NCBI GenBank assembly: GCA_019671005.1
Contig: CM033718.1
Location: 5,456,001 to 5,520,000, forward strand
Length of the DNA stretch: 64,000 nucleotides
Source: Hibiscus mutabilis
Lineage: Eukaryota; Streptophyta; Magnoliopsida; Malvales; Malvaceae
Direction of reading: 5' to 3'
Below are positions 36,445 through 49,291 of this stretch, piece after piece; positions within the stretch are counted from its first letter, which is position 1, and each line of letters opens with the position of its first letter. The position numbers were made by a program, and so were the translations under genes. The notes below the pieces were generated by a model. That model was not told where the DNA came from and searched no databases. It was given only the letters and a program-made list of their open reading frames with translations.

Positions 36445-38130
36445 GTTATTTTAGAACAAAGGAGAGTTAGGCCGAGAAAATGTTTGTTGCTTATTAATGA
36501 TGGAAAATTGTCGCAATTTTAATTGATTCTAGTAAGGTTGACCCTTTTCTTGAAAATGTAACCATAGTTGAATGGGCTTTGATAATTGGTGGCCTTTGAA
36601 TTAATTTTTCATTTAATTTCTAAAGAATCACTGACATGTGTTGCACCATTTCATCAAGCCTTGTACCCGAGCTCCATCCCTTAAGTGGGAGTGAAACTCC
36701 ACATACCCACATGAGTAGCCCTCCATGGGTCGGTAATTCACTTCCAGAATCCACGCCTCTTGACAAGTGAGCAGCCCTCCACATCATTAGGTCGTGCTTT
36801 TCCTCGAACCGAAATCAATTCGCAAGCTTGTAATGGGCCAGAATTAGGGTTCTTGTTGCCTTAGTAGGTGATAAGATAGGTTCGGGTACCCCAATCAGAA
36901 TCGAACCCATGTGTGAAAATTTAAGAAGCCCACCCCAATAGAGCTATGCAGATAACCTTAGCGAACTAGAACTCATGCGGTTAGGGTTCTTTCTTTAGTT
37001 ATTTACCTTTTGCTTAATTGGTTTATGTTTACCTTTTATTGTTTTCAAAATGATTGCTTATCTTACAACTAACTGACTACTGTTTGTTTTCTTTCCTTTC
37101 ACCTTTTTGTCTTGCATATATTATCATATCTTGAAGAGCACATTGACTTAGAAATAGTCTAAAATTAAATACTAGATTAACGAGAGATTTGGCTCGTAAC
37201 AATGATGAGAAGAATCCCTATCTACAAATATGGTCAGAAGGAGAGCAACCACGACAGGGACAACATTCCTGTCAGCTCCAGGCCGGTAATGTCAGCCGAA
37301 ACCTTCATGTGATGATGGTCGGGATTACGAGGAGAGAAATGCTTTCAAAGTCAATAGTTGTTTTGTGATTGGCAACTTTGGTTTGACCCCGACAATTGAG
37401 AAATACCAAGTCTTACGAAGATATCAGCGAAAACCATGCCAAACGAGAACGAGGCCTTTCGGGGCAGGATTGGAAGTTTCTTGGACATTTCGCCATCTTG
37501 GGTCGACAATCGAGTCTCAACTTAGAACAAGAATGAATATTTTAAATCGGAGAGAACCTCTAACTTTAGTATACGTTGAAGGTTGAATTCAGTGGGGCCC
37601 TCTCCGAAGAGCAAGTCAAGTGTACCAAATACCGATATTGGAGCGACTATAATTCGCCGCCTACACCACTTGGGGGCAGGACCAAGAATTGGCACATTTG
37701 ATAACTCCAATACAAGAGATCACCCACGCGAAAGACGCTGCCAATCTTTTAAGAAGGAAAAAAAGATTTATCGGATCTCAGAGAAGATCGTCGACCTAGA
37801 TGCTAGCTTAGGACTGTTTATAAAGTAGGTTTTCTTTGGCTATTGTAACGAGACGATATTCCCATTAATTCAAGTTGTTTAACAATGATATTTGCCGAAC
37901 TCAGTGTCGCTCTTTGCATTCATTCATGTTTTCATAGTAGTACCAGTTTGTGACGTATTTTTGTTCAAATGACACACTTTTGTGCATAAATCATATACAT
38001 CACTAGCCGAAAAAATATTCACCTCAGAAAATATGAGTAAAGAAGGATTAACTTCTGACCAGTTTGACTTTAGAAAGATGAATGAGCTAGCAACAGGGTA
38101 ACTAGACTCGAATAGCTTCACGAGCAATTG
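36445..38130 (+). other. A2 leader and diverged 5' gag region
   Basis: Short, broken frames only. The segment 37365-37828 has mildly coding-like composition (for example ATIIRRLHHLGAGPRIG near 37645), possibly decayed gag, but no domain can be named. The rest looks like untranslated leader. Confidence 0.4.
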
Positions 38131-38840
38131 GTTTGGAATTTAAGGGAGACAACACCATATGTGAAAAAGTTCCAAGAGGAAACAAGGGGGACTTGAGAGG
38201 GAAAACGAAAACTTCACCCCGCTGCCAATCTCACACATGGAGCTGTACTCACAACTGTACAAAGCAGACTTGGTTCGGCCTTACCATGTGGTGCCCTTCA
38301 ACCCACCCTACCAATCTTGGTATAATGCCAATGTTCAAGGTCATTCTATTGAAAGCTGTGCGGCATTTAAGAAGTTGGAGTCTAGAGTATTGCAGTTGGG
38401 AGAACCAAGTATAACCAATCAGAAGTGATATGATTCCCCGGGTCGTACAAAAAGTTCTCGACCGAACAATCAGTTTTATGGTTGTTCTTATCGTCAACCA
38501 CACTCATTTGCGAAGCCCTCAAAGGTTTTTCACCTGATCCTGATGACGTACACAGACTTGCTCCTAACACTTGTTAGAGCAAAACTTCTAGCTCCAGTTC
38601 AGTCCATTCCAAAGAATCTTCCTCATCCCAATGGTTATGATACCGATGCTGTGTGTGACTACTATGAGGGAGGTTCGGGTCACACCATAGAGAATTGTGG
38701 AGCTCTAAAGAATATGGTCCAAAGTCTGATGGAAAGCGGGGTTTTAAAGCTTTGGGGAATATTTGTTGGAGCATGTGGCTTTCTTTTGTTGCACTTTGCC
38801 TTTATTTACCCAAAGATAGTAGCAGTGATCTTTTGAAGTG
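38131..38840 (+). pseudogene. A2 gag C-terminal remnant with two zinc-knuckle-like modules
   Basis: The first module reads MELYSQLYKADLVRPYHVVP then QGHSIESCAAFKKLESRV (38237-38428), closely matching T1 Gag. The second, from 38543, reads MTYTDLLLTLVRAKLLAPVQ then VCDYYEGGSGHTIENCGALK, matching element B Gag. The two modules are in different frames, separated by stops. No protease or RT follows. Confidence 0.75.
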
Positions 38841-40395
38841 ACTTATGTTATGTTTACTTGCTCAATTCCAATGGAAGAGGCATTCATGTGCATTTCATTT
38901 GGCAAGCATTTCATATTATTTGATTTCTTTTAAAAAAATCATTTATTCTTTATTATGAGCTTACTTTTGTTTTCCCAAACATATATGTATATATATTTTG
39001 CAAGATTGAATTTAATTCAAAATTTAAAAACTGAATGTCGTGAAGACACTAAAAATGTGAAAACCCTCTGTTCCACTTAGGCCATGGGAGGAACAACAAT
39101 TAGTGTTCAGAAGTAATGGGCTAATCCCATTAAGTGAATTTTCCTCTCAGACATTGTTGTTCAAGGTCCTTAAATGAAGTGATAACCCTAAAAGATCTAC
39201 CACCTGAAGACTGTTTGATATCCATGTATGGGAGGACATTTGGCATTCCTTCATTTCTCTTCACAAAGAAAGAAAATAAGGAAAATATCTATTATTGTCC
39301 CCTTTTGAGCCTGATAATGTTTTTTCTGATTCAACCCAAACCAAGGATCACCCCTACGCTGGGGGTAGAGGAGATAAAAGTTTATGGATGAATGAACAAA
39401 ATCGAGTTTTGATCGTGCTACGAAGATGACACCTCATGAATTAGAAGGTAATAAAGGAAAATAAATGTGTTTAATACAATTCTCAGTTTGAGCAATAGAA
39501 ACCTAAAAATGAAACAGGAAAAGAAAAGTTTGTGCTCAAAGAGCCAACCTGAATCAAGTTGAAAGTCGCCAACACAAAAATTGAAGAAGCTGAAAGTGAA
39601 AGTGCTAAGTTGAGGAATGCAGTTGAAAGAAAAAATAAAGAAAATGAAAAAGAGAAAATGAAGAAAAAGAAAAAGAAAAGGGCAAGAGATAAATAGAGAA
39701 AAGGCTAGGGGAACTCCCCATTCAAATGAATCGGCCTTGAGAGATTGATCACCTTCGGTTGGAAGCATGCATCGATACAGTGTGAAGATGCTTGTTGATA
39801 CAAAGCTGCACTAGAAGAAATGAGATGAACTCTAGGGTGAAAACCTGAAAACATGCAGTCTAGAGCGATCCAAAAAGAAATAGAAAATAGTGTTTCATTT
39901 GAGCATATCCAGATCAGATGGTATGTAATTGAGATTTTCAGTCAAAAGAAATGATCATTGGTTTCATCACCCTTTAAACACTTGTTTGGGCCTACATATC
40001 ATTTCTTTCATAACCATGATCCATAGCCTACATTACAAGCCTTGAAAGACCATTTCGACCATACATGGACGTTCGGGTTTATCTTCAAATCATATCCTGC
40101 CTATCGGGGTTAACCTTTCTTCAAGGATTGCATCACTTCTAATGACTTATTGAGATCAGAAAAGAGGGAAAGATAGGCCACAGTGGGATAGCGAGTTGAA
40201 GAGAGCCACCTTAAAATTGGGTAGAAATTAGGTATGAGAGTTGTTCATCTCAGAAGCTTAATAGCCCAATAAGGGTTTCACATAAGTATGTTTTACCATA
40301 ACATTCGTGGTATTTCAAACAAAAGTTTCACTTAGGTTGACTTTTTAAAACCTAAGCTTGATTTCATAACATTGCTTGCCATGTTTTAAAGAAAC

Positions 40396-40433
<38 letters not shown>

Positions 40434-42100
40434 TTATTTTATCTATATCATCCTTATAAGCCTCTTGCATTGGAATGAACAAGTAGACTGACCTTGTGTG
40501 TACTGCGGGTACCTATGACTTGAGGGGAGACAAGTAATACCCATAAGGAGCTTTTTTGGAAGCTTGCCAGTAAGATACCACCTTTGGAATGACAAGACTT
40601 CATGTTAGTGAAGTAAAAGGTTGGGGAGTCAATCTTTGCCAAAGAAGCTTTGATAAAGTGACGATTAAACTTAAAGCAAGCTTAGGGGGCTTGAGGGTGT
40701 GTCCTTCCTCTAATGTTGAGATAGAAGAGAACTTGTTATGATAAGTCAAGGCAAAGAAACATTGAACCCTAAAGTTGAGTTGGGGCAATGCGGTAAGAAT
40801 GGACAACACGAGAAGTATTATGTTCTGTTCTGACCGGTGAAAGTCAGCATCTCTTTTCAAGAAGAACGAAAGAGGAAGGTTCAGTAAAGAAAATGATAGG
40901 AAAAGTTCAGAAGATTTGAGGGACATAAGTTCGCCCAAGCGAGGAGATTGTAGAAGGTTCACCATAAAGAGTCTATGGAAAAGCAACAATTAAGCCCGAG
41001 TTAAGTGAGGGCAGTGTTATTCTGACCAGGGTGAGTCAGTATTTCCTTTCAAGAAGAACGAATAAGGAAGATTCAGTAAAATAAAAGTGGAGACCAGACC
41101 TCAGGGGAATAAAGAATATTCAAAAGATTCAGGGGCGTACGTTCACCCAGTGTCAAGAATGGAAAATGACTCGGTACGTAGATTCAATAGAGAGAAAATA
41201 ATGAAGCCCGGTTGAGTGGGGCAATGTTTCAAAGGTGGACTTCAGCAGAGGACCGGTCGTAGTCAAACTAGTATAGGCAAGCCACATCTTTCCAAAATAG
41301 GATTGAAGACTTAGCAAAGACAGAAAGCCTGTGGAAGTTTTCCCTAAGCATCTCTAAAAATGTCATAATTCATGCATCATATTTAGCTAGACATTCCTAG
41401 GCTAGGAGCATGCTGACTCACATCATCAAACCATTTTGGTTGTTGTTGATAGATTCAAAGAATTAAAAGATGTGTTAGACTAAAACTTCCAGATTGGAGC
41501 GGCAGATCTCAGTAAGGATGACTTCTCTCTAACAAGAAGAACTCGCTCAGATCTAAAGAGTTTTCGAGAAGAAGAGCTTGCGTAGCTGAAAAGAGAATGG
41601 TGCGAGCTCGTCCCAAGAAACATATAGATGTCCAGACAGCATCCGCAATATAAAGAAGAGAAGAACCCATGATGAGAAGACTTTGCATGCATTTGTGAAA
41701 GTTGAAGAAATTTGTAATAAGAAGAACAACTCTAGACCTCGAATTTTGGTAGAAGTTCAAAGAATTTCATAGCAAGGAGAACAGTTTTTAGCTTCGGCCA
41801 CTAGTTTATTTCTGGTCAAACCTTCTGGGCTATCAGGAAATCTTTCGAGCATGACGCTGAGGTGCCAGCACAACAAGAATCGGGACATTGGGAAACTCGT
41901 AGTTCGAAGAATCAGCCAAGGAAGAGCGAGAAATTTCAAAATAACTCGCGATCTTAAGGAAAAAGTCGAGCTAGCACCCGCTTCAAGACATGAAAGGAAT
42001 CCGCCAAAGCTAGAGCAGGAGGACACCGGATGCAAAATGGATAAAATTTACCAAGAAAGGAGAACGAAGGTCTCACGAAGAAACCCAAAGCAACTACATG
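38841..42100 (+). other. A2 non-coding interior
   Basis: No pol domains. Contains an (AAT)n run at 40395-40432, purine-rich patches at 39590-39690 and 40850-40880, and a partial internal repeat: GAAAGTCAGCATCTCTTTTC near 40845 recurs as GTGAGTCAGTATTTCCTTTC near 41030. A segment at about 41348-41420 matches T1's 3' region. Short frames are not supported as genes. Confidence 0.5.
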
Positions 42101-42117
42101 CGAAACACCCGTAAGGG

Positions 42118-42590
42118 TATCCCGAAAGGAAAAAGAAGAATGATGAGAAAGAAGAAAGAGAAAAAAGGGAAAAGGAGAAAAAGAAGAAAGAAAAGGAGAA
42201 AGAAAAAAGCGGAAAAAAAAAGAAGAACAAGGAAAAGAAAAAGAAAAGAAAGAGAAAGAGAAAGAAAAGAAGAAAAAGAAGAAGAAGAAAAAAAAAAGAA
42301 GAGAAAAAAAAGAAATAGAAAAAGAAAAGCAGAAAGGAGAAAAAAAATAAAGAAAAAGAGAGAGAAGGGAACGAAAAAGAAAAAGAGAAAAAAAAAAAAA
42401 AAGAAAAAAGAAAGAAAGAAAAGAAAAAGAAGAAAAAAGAGAGAGAGAAAATAATGAATAAGAGAAAAAGGAGAAAAAGAAAGAATGTGAAGAAAATGAA
42501 GAAAAGAGAGAGAAAATAATGAAAAAGAGGAAGAGAAAAAGAAAAAAAAGAAAGAATAAAAGTGAAAACCTGAAAGAACGCGAAGCAAGT
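42118..42590 (+). repeat. About 470-bp purine-rich tract
   Basis: Nearly every base on the plus strand is A or G, in GAAA, GAAGAA and GAGA runs with very few pyrimidines. Long open frames on both strands (Lys/Arg/Glu-rich on plus; Phe/Ser/Leu-rich on minus, 41954-42619) are composition artefacts. T1 has shorter purine-rich runs at the equivalent place. Confidence 0.9.
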
Positions 42591-42599
42591 CTAAAGTGA

Positions 42600-43620
42600 G
42601 AACTTGAAAAGGATTTCAAAGCCAGAGGTTCTACATAGGAAGAACTCGAAGCTCCAGGATTTCAACGCCAAAGGTTCTATATAGGAAGAACCCGAAGCTC
42701 ACGAATTTCAGGCAAAGGATTTAAAACTCGCCATATCAGGATTTCAGAGCGAAGGAGACAGATACTCAAAGCTCAAAGATTTTAGGCGAAGGATTTCAAA
42801 CTCGCCATAGTATAGTTTCTGAGAAAAGGAGGCATATACTCATAGTTCAGAGTTTTCAGAGCGAAGAAGATAGATACTCAAAGCTCACGGACTTCAGGTA
42901 AAGGATTACAAACTCACCATATCAGGATTTCAGAGCAAAAGAGGCAGATACTCAAAGCTCAAGGATTTCAGGTGAAGGATTTCAAACTCGCCATACTAGA
43001 ACTTCCGAGCAAAAGAGGCAGATACTCATAGTTTGGAGTTCTCAAAGCGAAGGAGGCAGATACTCAAAGCTCAAGGATTTCAAGCGAAGGATTTTCAAAC
43101 TCGCTATATTAGAACTTTCGAGCAAAAGAGGCAGATACTCATAGTTTGGAGTTTTCAGAGCGAATGAGATAGATACTCAAAGCTCAAAGATTTCAGGCGA
43201 AGGATTTTAAACTCACCATACTAGAGTTTTCGAGCAAAAGAGGCAGATACTCATAGTTCAGAGTTTTCAGAGTGAATGAGGCAGATACTCAAAGCTCATG
43301 ACTTCAGGTGAAGGATTTCAAACTCGCCATACTAGAACTTCTGAGCAAAAGAAGCATATACTCATAGTTCGGAGTTCTCAGAGCAAATGAGGCAGATACT
43401 CAAAGCTCAAGGATTACAGCCGAAGGATTTTCAAACTCGCCATATTAGAACTTTCGAGAAAAAAAGGCAGATACTCATAGTTCAGAGTTTTCAGAGCGAA
43501 GGAGGCAAATACTCATAGCTCAAGGATTTTGGAGTGAAGAAGACAGATAATCATAGCTCCATGTTGTAGGGAGAGGAGGAGCGAATAGTTCTGTATAGGA
43601 GGAACTCGAAGCTCGGAACC
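42600..43620 (+). repeat. Minisatellite, about 112-bp unit, roughly nine copies
   Basis: GATACTCAAAGCTC recurs at 42947, 43059, 43172, 43284 and 43395 (spacings 111-113), with further diverged units on both sides. Each unit also holds a second half-unit, GATACTCATAGTTYRGAGTT. The array stops just before the A2 polypurine tract. T1 has an unrelated 130-bp array in the same position. Confidence 0.9.
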
Positions 43621-43690
43621 TCCTAACAGAGAAGTGGGACAAAATTAGTGTTTATGGTATTTGCTTCATTCTTGTTCCACAAGTATACGC

Positions 43691-43703
43691 AAAGAGGTGC
43701 AGT
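43691..43703 (+). other. A2 polypurine tract
   Basis: AAAGAGGTGCAGT precedes the LTR start TGTAGTCACTAATTTT and aligns with T1's tract. Upstream sequence AACAGAGAAGTGGGACAAAA is also shared with T1. Confidence 0.7.
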
Positions 43704-46700
43704 TGTAGTCACTAATTTTGTCTGGGATTGACCCATTCTTTTTTGCTCTTTACAATAACGGGCTTATATGTGTGTGTGTGTGTTACTATTTCTAAATAAT
43801 GTTACGGGCTTTGCTTACTTTATCCTTTTTATTAAAACTTTAAAAAACCAAAACAAAATTAGTTACTAATTCTATTTTAATTAAGCATTCATATTTGCTA
43901 TCATGTTATGCTATTTATTATCATATTATTATTATATTTGAAAAGAAAACCTAAGCATTACTAGTATATTACATTGTATTATCTTATTATTTTATTATTA
44001 TTACGTTATTATTGTAATTATATTACCATCATCTATGTCATATGTTACCATTATTATTACTTGCTATTAGCTATTTTTATCATTATTATTATGTTGTTAT
44101 CTTTTTTAAAAAAATCAGAAAAGAATTTAAAGATGATAAATTATATTATTTTATAAATAAAAGCCCAATAAAATAAAGAAAATGGCCCAAAGATTTATAA
44201 CAGTCCATAGTACATCTAAAACCAAAAATTAAATATGTTACAGAAGCCCAATCTGAAACCTTAATCTAATACATCCATTTCCCTTGTGCAATTAACCTTC
44301 CACCATCGATCAAGGGTGACCGAATAGCCCAGATTCGAACCAAGAAATCCACACAGCAGCTACCAATGGCCAGGATCAAACCGTGCAACATACAACCACC
44401 TTGTTGGTCCCCTCTTCCTCCATCACTCTCACGGGCACCATCATACACAAACAAACAACAACAACAAATATCAGACAATGGCACACAAGGGGCAGAATAT
44501 CAGAGACAAACCGACATTGCAGAATAGGCAGATGAATACAAACAAATCACAGAGGCAGCCAATCGCCAATTTTTATGTCTCTTATATATGCAAAATTTCA
44601 CTATAATTCGGTTATATAAGAGCCGAAACAATGTAATAATATTCAACAATGATCAATAGAGAACAGAGAATTTCTTGAATTCATTTTTCTATCTACCATT
44701 CGAACAAAGTAGAAACATTCAGTAATCAATAAAAAAAACAGAGAACTTTCTCCTTTTTTTTTGATCCAAACAACAAACAAGGACAAATTTTTCACAATCA
44801 ACAGAGAAGCATTTTTTCAAGCATCAACAGAATAGGCAACACTTTCAGATTTCCTATTCTCTACGTTCTTCCTCTTTTTCGAATCAAAAGCTAAATACAG
44901 AAAGTTTTATCAATATAAAAAATACTCCTAGGTCTATTCGGCTTTCTCTATTTTTTTATTCGAATCAAAAAGAAAAAAAAAAGAAAGAAAGGAAACGTTT
45001 ATCTCCGATCTTCAACAGACGTCGGCGATCGAAGACTCTGACGGTGAATCCTAACGGTGAAGATGTCCCTCCCGAGGGGTAGAGTGATATATCTCAGAAT
45101 CGGGCCGATCTGGCCTAGCATTTGATCCAGCTTCAGCCCAAGGCAGTGGGCTGTAGGGGTATTGTCTTTCTACCCTCTTTTGATTTAGTCCAACTTATGT
45201 TAGTGGGTTATTTAATTATTATGATGTATGTATATATTATGTAACATAATTTATATATAGTTTTCATGCTCTTGCTTAGTTTGTGGTTTGATGAACATAT
45301 ATATATATATATTGTGTTGTCGTATTAAACGCATAATGTACGATTCGTATATACCCTATAGTTTACATAACATATGATCCTTATGTAATATATAGTATAT
45401 AATATGGTTTATGTAATGTATATCTTTATATATAACCCCTAGTTTTTATATCATAATACATAATATAGTTTATACATATTTTGCTTATATATATAATATG
45501 GTTTTAAATATAATATATAGTATATATATAATGTTTTTTATAATAGAATTTTTACATAATATATAGTTTTACTACGTGACCTTTCTTATGTGATGTGTGT
45601 TTTTTTAAAATGTATATAGTATGTAATATATAATATAACTTCTAAAGTTTTCAATATGTCTTTTTAAAGCTTATAATTTTGTGACATGTAGTATTTAATC
45701 ATATAGTTGGTGTTTTTGTTTTCTTTGCCTTTTTCAGTTTGGGCCTCCTTTTGGGCCTATTAGCTTTTAGGGGGTTTTGGGCCTTTTAGTGCTTTAGGCT
45801 TAGTTTATTTGTTTAGTTTAGTTTGGGCCTTTGGTTTTGGGCTTTAGTTCTTGGGCTTAGTTGTAATAGCCTTGGGTTTTTATTTTTGGGGCTTAGCCTA
45901 GTTTTTAGGCTTTAAACTAGATTAAGTGGATTAATTCAATTAATTTTGATCGTGTGCTCGTCTTATAAGGGCACGATTCCTGAATTAATTAAATTAATTT
46001 TAGATTTAGGTTCCTTAGGGCCTTGGTTAGAGTAAGGCTCGGATTAATCTAATGAATTTTAATTTGCCATTGGCTCATTAGAGTAAATATTAAATTCGTT
46101 AAATTAATTGAACGTTTCTTAATGGCTTAGGATAAAATTAATTTCAATCTTAGATTGACGCTTAAATTCCTGATTAATTATCATAATTTGTTAGGATCTT
46201 AGTCATTTAGGGCTAACTAATTTAGGATTAAATACTAGGGTCACTTAATTAACAGTTAGGTCATTAATTAAATTTCCATAATTTGGGCATTTATAGGTTA
46301 GGTCTTGCATTGGGGCTTTTGTGTTATTTTTGTGCCTTTGTTTGCCATTCCTTCATTGTCATTCATACGGCCCATTAATTTTGCATTAATTAATCTAAAT
46401 CATAAAAAGGGAGATATTTATTAATTCTGATATTTGTGTCGTGACAGTTCGAGCTTAAAGGATGTTGACCAAATATTTGAATTAATTCTTACCGTCCCAA
46501 GGTAAAGTTAAAAGTTGATAAAATCATTACATCATATCTTAACTGCTTACACCATGCATAAAGGTGACGTACGAGAGTCGAACCATAAATTAACACGGCA
46601 GTCGAGCTTATTCGATGTCGGTTTAATCTATGGTCCGGCGTATCGTTAACCTTATTAATTAAATGTCCAATTAATTTGAACCCACCAATTTGATAAAGCC

Positions 46701-47067
46701 CGTTCAATTAAGGTTAATTTTCAATTAAGGTCAGCAAATTAAATTTTTTTCAAATTCTGACAATTTCCTTCGATTAAAATTAACAAATATTTTGGTACCG
46801 GTTTTCGGGCGTGATAGGGGTGCTAATCCTTCCCCACACGTAACCAACTCACGAACCCTTTCAAAATGAATCTCTGATTTTGTGGTGTCCAGCCTACCTT
46901 ATCCAAGTGGCCAGTGGCGACTCCCAATTTTCAATCAGTTTTCCAAAGAAAAAGAATTTTCAAAAGAAATCCCTTTAAACCAAGATTACAAAGAAAGGAA
47001 TTTTGGGATAACCCGTAGCACCGAACTTATAATATTTCTAAAGGTTTTTCAAAAAAAAGTCGCTACA
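43704..47067 (+). mobile_element. A2 3' LTR, 3.36 kb
   Basis: Begins TGTAGTCACTAATTTT and ends GTCGCTACA. It contains a TATA box (GGTTATATAAGAGCC near 44608), an AT-rich section at 45180-45640, and the conserved end block with GTGGCCAGTGGCGACTCCC near 46907. It matches 35015-36421 and parts of T1's LTR. The 3' flank is element X sequence. Confidence 0.85.
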
Positions 47068-47653
47068 CCTTTAAATTTTAGGATTGCATGAAAAGAACTT
47101 AGAACTTTACTATGATGCTAAATATTATGAACACGGTTGTGGCTTATTGATTGAAAGAAACTTAGTGAACTTAGGTTGCTTAAAATTTGGGTAAAATTTA
47201 AATTTGAAAATTAAAAGTAAAATTCTTGCTAGAGGTGCCCGAAACCGGCTCTAGTAGTAATGCAAATTAAAGAATCGCTAGAGATGCCCGAAATTGGCTT
47301 TAGTCGACTAATTTAAAATGAGAAATTGCTTATTTCGCTAGAGGTGCCCGAAATTGGCTCTAGTGAAAATAAAATAAATGCCCGGTAATTAAATTGATAA
47401 AAAGCCTATTGTTCACATAGAATCTTGAAAATCAACTTGTACACAACTAAGAACACACATTGTCACAAGTATTATAGTTTGGTTCCGGGTAATTTTGTGC
47501 TATCCGAAAAAATCCAAAGGTGATCATACTTTGTGCCACGATTTCTGAGGTTTGAAGTCAAGTTTAAAGCAAGTCTTTGAAGATTAAAGTCTTGGTCGGT
47601 AATTGTTAGTTTTGCATTGCTTGAGGACAAGCAATAGTTCGAGTTTGGGGGTG
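47068..47653 (+). mobile_element. Element X internal remnant and polypurine tract
   Basis: Non-coding DNA between the A2 LTR and X's 3' LTR. Three imperfect copies of GCTAGAGGTGCCCGAAAT-like sequence lie at about 47231, 47277 and 47338. It ends with GAGGACAAGCAATAGTTCGA and then GTTTGGGGGTG, the wording typical of the Athila-type region before the 3' LTR. Confidence 0.65.
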
Positions 47654-49114
47654 TGATGAGTGTTCAAAAGTACTATTTTTATTACCTTTTTTACTCATAT
47701 TATTGTTAGACTTAGGCAGATTTTAGTTGCATTTTTAGCCATTCATACATAATTGCACTGTTTTCTTCATTGCCATGCTTGATTATCTATATTAGCTTAT
47801 TTTGGTGGAAAATGTGATGCTTGGTATATGTTTGGTGCATACAGGTTAATTGCACAGGCAAGTATTGCCGAGGCAATGAAGGAAACAAGGAAGCTGTCGA
47901 TTTCTCCATGGATTCAGCCCTATATATAGTCAAAAATTCCAAAGGAATCCTAGAGGAGTCGAAATACTATAAGGAGATTAAAGGGAGATCAAATTTCAAG
48001 AGATATATGAGGAATTTTAGGAGGAATAAAATGATAAAATAAAAGAGATCTATTTCTTTTATTATATTGTATTTAATTCCAACTTAACTTCCTCCTTAAG
48101 AAAGACTTTGACGTAGCCATCTCCTATAAATACAATGCTTAGCCACAAGACTCCATATATTGGAATTGAGAGAAAAACGCAAGGGGCTGTTTGAAGTCTT
48201 CTTCTTTGTTTTGGTTAGATTCATGTTTGGGGATTATTCTTTGTATATCTTTTAAACCCAACCATGAACTAACTTGATTGACTTGGGTTATTGTGTTTTT
48301 GTGGTTGTGAGAAAACGATTAGATTTGTTTAGGTTTTGTTTTGCAATTTAAGTTCAAGGTTTGTTCATTCTTAGTATTTATCTTTGCTTACGATTGAATC
48401 GGGAGAGGATCTCATGAATACATCCATTTATCTAATATCGGGAGAGTTAGGTTCAAGAAACGAATGAACATGGTTTTTGTCTAAATCGATGAAGACTATT
48501 TCGGCTTAGGAATAAGTTACGAATTTCAACGGCTAAAAGAAGCACAAGATAGGTTGATGTTCACCCATGATTAACGCATGGATGTATTATCAAGGTATGC
48601 ACATTGACTAGAGTTTCAAATTAGGGATAAAGAGAAACCATTGAAGAACGCTTTGCTGAACCTTGAAGGTTGCCGCCCAATTGCCCAGGCAATCGTTTCA
48701 CTAGTTGCCCTGGCAATCGCCTTACCAATTGCCCAAGCAGACGCTTTGCTAATTGCCCAGACAATCATATCGTTAGTTGCTCAGGCAATCATATTGCCTG
48801 TTGCCGAGGCAATCAAGCTACCTTTGCATGCAAAACCGAGACTATCTATTCAATTTCCACACCATGATGCACTTTAATATGGCCTAGTCTCTCTTATTCG
48901 ATTACATCTTTCTTTTATTCAATTGCTCTTTTATTTTACTTGTTAATTAGAACTCCTACAATCACCTACTTGTGTTTTTCTTTTCCAACGCAATAACTTA
49001 CCAAAGTGGCCCAAACTAATCCATGTGGAGAAGATACTCGATACTTATCATATCACTTTATTACTTGCGACGTGTATACTTGCACTGTTTGCGTAGCACT
49101 CAAAACACGCAACA
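47654..49114 (+). mobile_element. 3' LTR of Athila-like element X
   Basis: Starts TGATGAGTGTTC after a GGGGGTG tract and ends near CACGCAACA. It has a TATA box (CTATAAATACAATG near 48124). It matches 34313-35014 over the first 700 bases. The flanking bases ATCAC on the left and AACAC on the right could be a 5-bp target duplication with one mismatch, but that would require the LTR to end in GC. Confidence 0.7.
48679..48822 (+). repeat. Six tandem 24-bp units with palindromic core ATTGCCNNGGCAAT
   Basis: Six consecutive 24-base units run exactly 144 bases. Each begins with AATTGCCCAGGCAATC-like sequence; the core is an inverted repeat with two central bases. Because 24 is divisible by three, one frame stays open and encodes an eight-residue hydrophobic repeat (IAQAIVSL, VALAIALP), which is probably incidental. 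Single copies of the same core occur near the start of both X LTRs (34510-34537 and 47850-47878). Confidence 0.85.
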
Positions 49115-49167
49115 CCCAGCCTAACCCAGCTAACTTCTAGGCCCAAAATCAAGGGGTTACAAAATAG
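49115..49167 (-). mobile_element. Probable 5' tip of the element D LTR
   Basis: On the minus strand it reads TGTAACCCCTTGATTTTGGG, a typical LTR opening, and stops at the X LTR end. It is read as the continuation of the 31748-34312 LTR across the X insertion. It also marks D's insertion point in element B. Confidence 0.45.
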
Positions 49168-49291
49168 ACACACGCCCTTACAAAAGATTCTCTTTTACCT
49201 TTAGGCCTAGGCAAAAGATTTATTCCAGGCATTACTCAAAAAGATATTTAAACTACAAAGACTTCCAAACAGACCTGACATTATCCCCTTT

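Larger units (their letters stand above)
35015..47067 (+). mobile_element. Tat-type retrotransposon A2, non-autonomous, nested in X
   Basis: A 5'-truncated LTR (35015-36421), a primer-site-like stretch, gag remnants, about 5 kb of non-coding DNA and a complete 3' LTR (43704-47067). No pol domain is visible in the 7.28-kb interior. The two LTR parts differ by about 5% by eye over 400 bases. Its ends and tail repeats show kinship with T1. Movement would have needed enzymes from a complete Tat relative; that is inference. Confidence 0.8.

Noticed and set aside
41954..42619. Long open frames on both strands (Lys/Arg-rich plus, Phe/Ser/Leu-rich minus)
   Set aside because: They are produced by the purine-only composition of the tract; no domain, start context or codon pattern supports a protein.
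48679..48822. CRISPR-like array
   Set aside because: Units are contiguous 24-mers without unique spacers, in a plant LTR; there are no cas genes.
48641..48877. 78-codon frame with an eight-residue hydrophobic repeat
   Set aside because: It is the translation of a 24-bp DNA repeat inside an LTR; the DNA palindrome, not the peptide, looks conserved.
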